Origin: Bradyrhizobium sp. AZCC 2262
Lineage (GTDB): Bacteria; Pseudomonadota; Alphaproteobacteria; Rhizobiales; Xanthobacteraceae
Direction of reading: 5' to 3'
Assembly: GCF_036924535.1 (NCBI RefSeq)
Contig: NZ_JAZHRT010000001.1
Location: 3,100,001 to 3,164,000 of the forward strand
Length of the DNA stretch: 64,000 nt
In this document: positions 62,588 to 64,000 of the stretch, in pieces
Layout of the letters: each line of letters begins with the position of its first letter
Position numbering within the stretch: the first letter of the stretch is position 1
Notes under the pieces: generated by a model
What the model was told of the DNA's origin: nothing
The model's database searches: none
What the model saw: the letters and a program-made list of their open reading frames with translations, nothing else
Translations under genes and position numbers: made by a program

Positions 62588-63334
62588 TCATCCTTGCAGA
62601 TAGCGCGCTTCGAGATGGGCACGTTCGGCGTTGCCGAGACCGAGGCCATCGCGAAGATAGCTTTCGAGATCGCCATAGTCGACGTCGATGGCCTCGAACG
62701 CGGCGGCGAGGAACGATGCCTGCACTGAACCCAGCACCTGCTTGATCTCGTCGGGCAGGTCGCTGCTGTGATTGGGATCCCTGCGGTAGAATTGATTGGT
62801 CAGGAGATAGTCTTCCGAGATGATGTCCTCGGAAACGCCGAGCGTGTGCAGGATCAGCGCGCATGCAAAACCGGTGCGGTCCTTGCCGGCGGTGCAATGG
62901 ATCACCAGCGGCGCGCGATCTTCCAACAGATGCGCAAACAGTGCGCGGAAATGCTGCGTGTTGTTCTGTACATAGCCGCTGTAGGAATCACGCATCACCT
63001 CGACGGCGTGGTCCGTCGACAGCGGCGTGCCTGATGCCGCGATGGCGCGGAGCGCCGCGACCACCGTGGGTTCGACCGGCAGCGAATGCACGGTGATTTC
63101 AGGCATGCCGCACAGGGCGGCGGCGCGTTCCTCGGTGCCGCGAAAGTCGAACGCGCTGCGGACGCCCAGCTCCCGCAGCACGGAGACATCGTCATCGGTG
63201 AGATGGCCGAGGTGGTTGGAACGAAAAATCTGCCGCCAGCGCACGGTCCGGCCGTCGCTGGTCGGATAGCCGCCGATATCGCGGAAATTGCTGGCGCCGG
63301 AGAGCTTGAGATGGCGGGTGGGGGTCACTGACAT
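62588..63334 (-). CDS. Protein tyrosine/serine phosphatase (Y_phosphatase3)
   Basis: 248 residues. The active-site P-loop is HCTAGKDRTGFAC (Cys147, Arg153), preceded by SNFRDIGGYPTSDGRTVRWR, the N-terminal signature of this family. These cytosolic or exported phosphatases act on phosphotyrosine or phosphoinositides. No signal peptide visible. Start ATG 63334. Confidence 0.93.
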   Translation of the reverse strand: MSVTPTRHLKLSGASNFRDIGGYPTSDGRTVRWRQIFRSNHLGHLTDDDVSVLRELGVRSAFDFRGTEERAAALCGMPEITVHSLPVEPTVVAALRAIAASGTPLSTDHAVEVMRDSYSGYVQNNTQHFRALFAHLLEDRAPLVIHCTAGKDRTGFACALILHTLGVSEDIISEDYLLTNQFYRRDPNHSSDLPDEIKQVLGSVQASFLAAAFEAIDVDYGDLESYLRDGLGLGNAERAHLEARYLQG

Positions 63335-63430
63335 CGGCTGGTTCGGATGATCTCAGACGGCGGACAAGGGCGGGAAGGGCATGTCGTTCGCTCCCGTCTC
63401 GTCTATACTGAACTCTGCAAGGGGCGAAAC

Positions 63431-63748
63431 ATGAATTGTCGCAGAAACACGATTTTTGGCGTTGCGCTATGCGCCGTCGCGATGGCAGCCGCACCGTCGG
63501 CCGCGTTCGCACAGTCGACTTTCCGGAACTATAGCTGCGCCGACGGGGCGCAATTCATCGTCGGGTTTTTCCAGTACGATTCGCGCGCCCATCTGCAGCT
63601 CGACGGCAAGGCGCTCACTCTGCCCAAGCGCGTGGCGCTGTCGGGATCGCGGTATCAGGCGAAGGGCGTGACCCTGAGGATCACCAAGGCCGGGGTCACA
63701 ACGCTCAAGCATGCCAAGCGGCCGATCACCACATGCGAGCAGACATGA
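63431..63748 (+). CDS. MliC-like lysozyme inhibitor family protein
   Basis: 105 residues. Signal peptide (IFGVALCAVAMAAAPSAAFA), then a small beta-barrel with YSCADGAQFIVGFFQYDSRA, KALTLPKRVALSGSRYQAKG and a C-terminal Cys (PITTCEQT), which can pair with the first. This matches the MliC/PliC C-type lysozyme inhibitor fold. ATG 63431 begins the signal peptide. Confidence 0.75.
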   Translation: MNCRRNTIFGVALCAVAMAAAPSAAFAQSTFRNYSCADGAQFIVGFFQYDSRAHLQLDGKALTLPKRVALSGSRYQAKGVTLRITKAGVTTLKHAKRPITTCEQT

Positions 63749-63785
63749 AAAAGGGCCGAAACGGCGTTGTTCCGACCCTTTTTTA
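63748..63785 (+). terminator. Rho-independent-type terminator
   Basis: AAAAAGGGCCGAAAC (63748-63762) pairs with GTTCCGACCCTTTTT (63769-63783) with two imperfect positions, followed by T. The A/T flanks make it bidirectional between the MliC-like gene and the leftward gene ending at 63842. Confidence 0.8.
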
Positions 63786-63841
63786 GTTCACCGTCCGCAC
63801 CTCATTGATCGGGCGCGTCCCTGTCAAACACCACCCGCACA

Positions 63842-64000
63842 TCAGTGGTCGCGCCCGTTCTTTTCGTCCTCGATGGCGGCTGCGTGGTACCAGCTGTCGC
63901 TGCACGCCGCGAGGTTGGCCGGCGGAGCGGCAAACTCGGTCTTGGCTTCGCCATAGCGACGTCCCCCGAGCGCCGCACGGCCGCCGGTCGGGAATTGGTA
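63842..64000 (-). CDS. Partial protein, C-terminal end only
   Basis: The frame is open from the right edge to TGA at 63842-63844 and gives 52 residues ending YHAAAIEDEKNGRDH. The segment contains ACSDSWYHAAAIE and a Gly/Arg-rich part (TGGRAALGGRRYG). No family can be named from this fragment. Confidence 0.6.
   Translation of the reverse strand, partial: YQFPTGGRAALGGRRYGEAKTEFAAPPANLAACSDSWYHAAAIEDEKNGRDH

Overview
The window is GC-rich alphaproteobacterial chromosome. Gene content and order point to Bradyrhizobium or a close relative in the Nitrobacteraceae: pgsA-like, hda, ppk and ppx; purM-purN; rnd, selO and aspS; and two dispersed repeat types that I associate with Bradyrhizobium genomes. 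This assignment comes from recognised families and repeats, not from a database search. No rRNA, tRNA, CRISPR array, transposase or integrase was seen.

Layout. 1-1200: partial ArsR regulator (leftwards) with a palindromic operator, and a divergent methyltransferase. 1200-9160: a copper/metal-stress locus with a Cys-rich copper-storage-like protein, an ECF sigma factor with its NrsF-type anti-sigma factor, two small secreted proteins, a FixH/YtkA-like protein, and CusB-CusA. Two matches to GTAACC-N16-CGAA stand in front of the sigma gene and the first small secreted gene, so the sigma factor probably drives itself and part of this locus. 9280-14700: FAD monooxygenase plus epoxide-hydrolase-like pair, a secreted caspase-fold protein and a DUF2252 protein. 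14700-22500: core genes for polyphosphate (ppk, ppx), replication control (hda), phospholipid synthesis, purine synthesis (purM, purN) and a GST. 22700-23860: autotransporter-type outer-membrane barrel protein.

23950-28360: a compact four-gene leftward operon (multi-TM protein, KAP-like P-loop NTPase with a hydrophobic insert, a 460-residue protein of unknown fold and a 68-residue protein). Its genes overlap or nearly touch, it uses codons unlike its neighbours, and it sits between core genes. It is the best candidate here for an undescribed system, possibly membrane-associated defence or stress response.

28490-46400: core and housekeeping genes (rnd, selO, aspS, a large membrane-anchored periplasmic protein, maeB, DoxX, DHFR-like, polysaccharide deacetylase, glutathione peroxidase, L,D-transpeptidase, creA), small secreted proteins, and a 50-residue membrane protein. 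Four copies of a composite two-hairpin repeat lie between genes at 38.3, 39.0, 40.8 and 56.7 kb.

46460-64000: accessory metabolism and regulation. It holds a MocR regulator divergent from a PPOX-like flavoprotein, an M20 amidohydrolase, LysR, two periplasmic-binding-protein-fold proteins without visible export signals or permeases, and a PaaI thioesterase. An aldoxime dehydratase-nitrilase operon lies beside an AraC regulator and should convert aldoxime to nitrile to acid. Next come a GNAT enzyme behind a 23-bp palindrome, a DUF2161 nuclease-fold protein, a tandem GrlR-like protein, an SDR, an SGNH hydrolase, a tyrosine phosphatase and an MliC-like protein. A further leftward gene is cut by the right edge.
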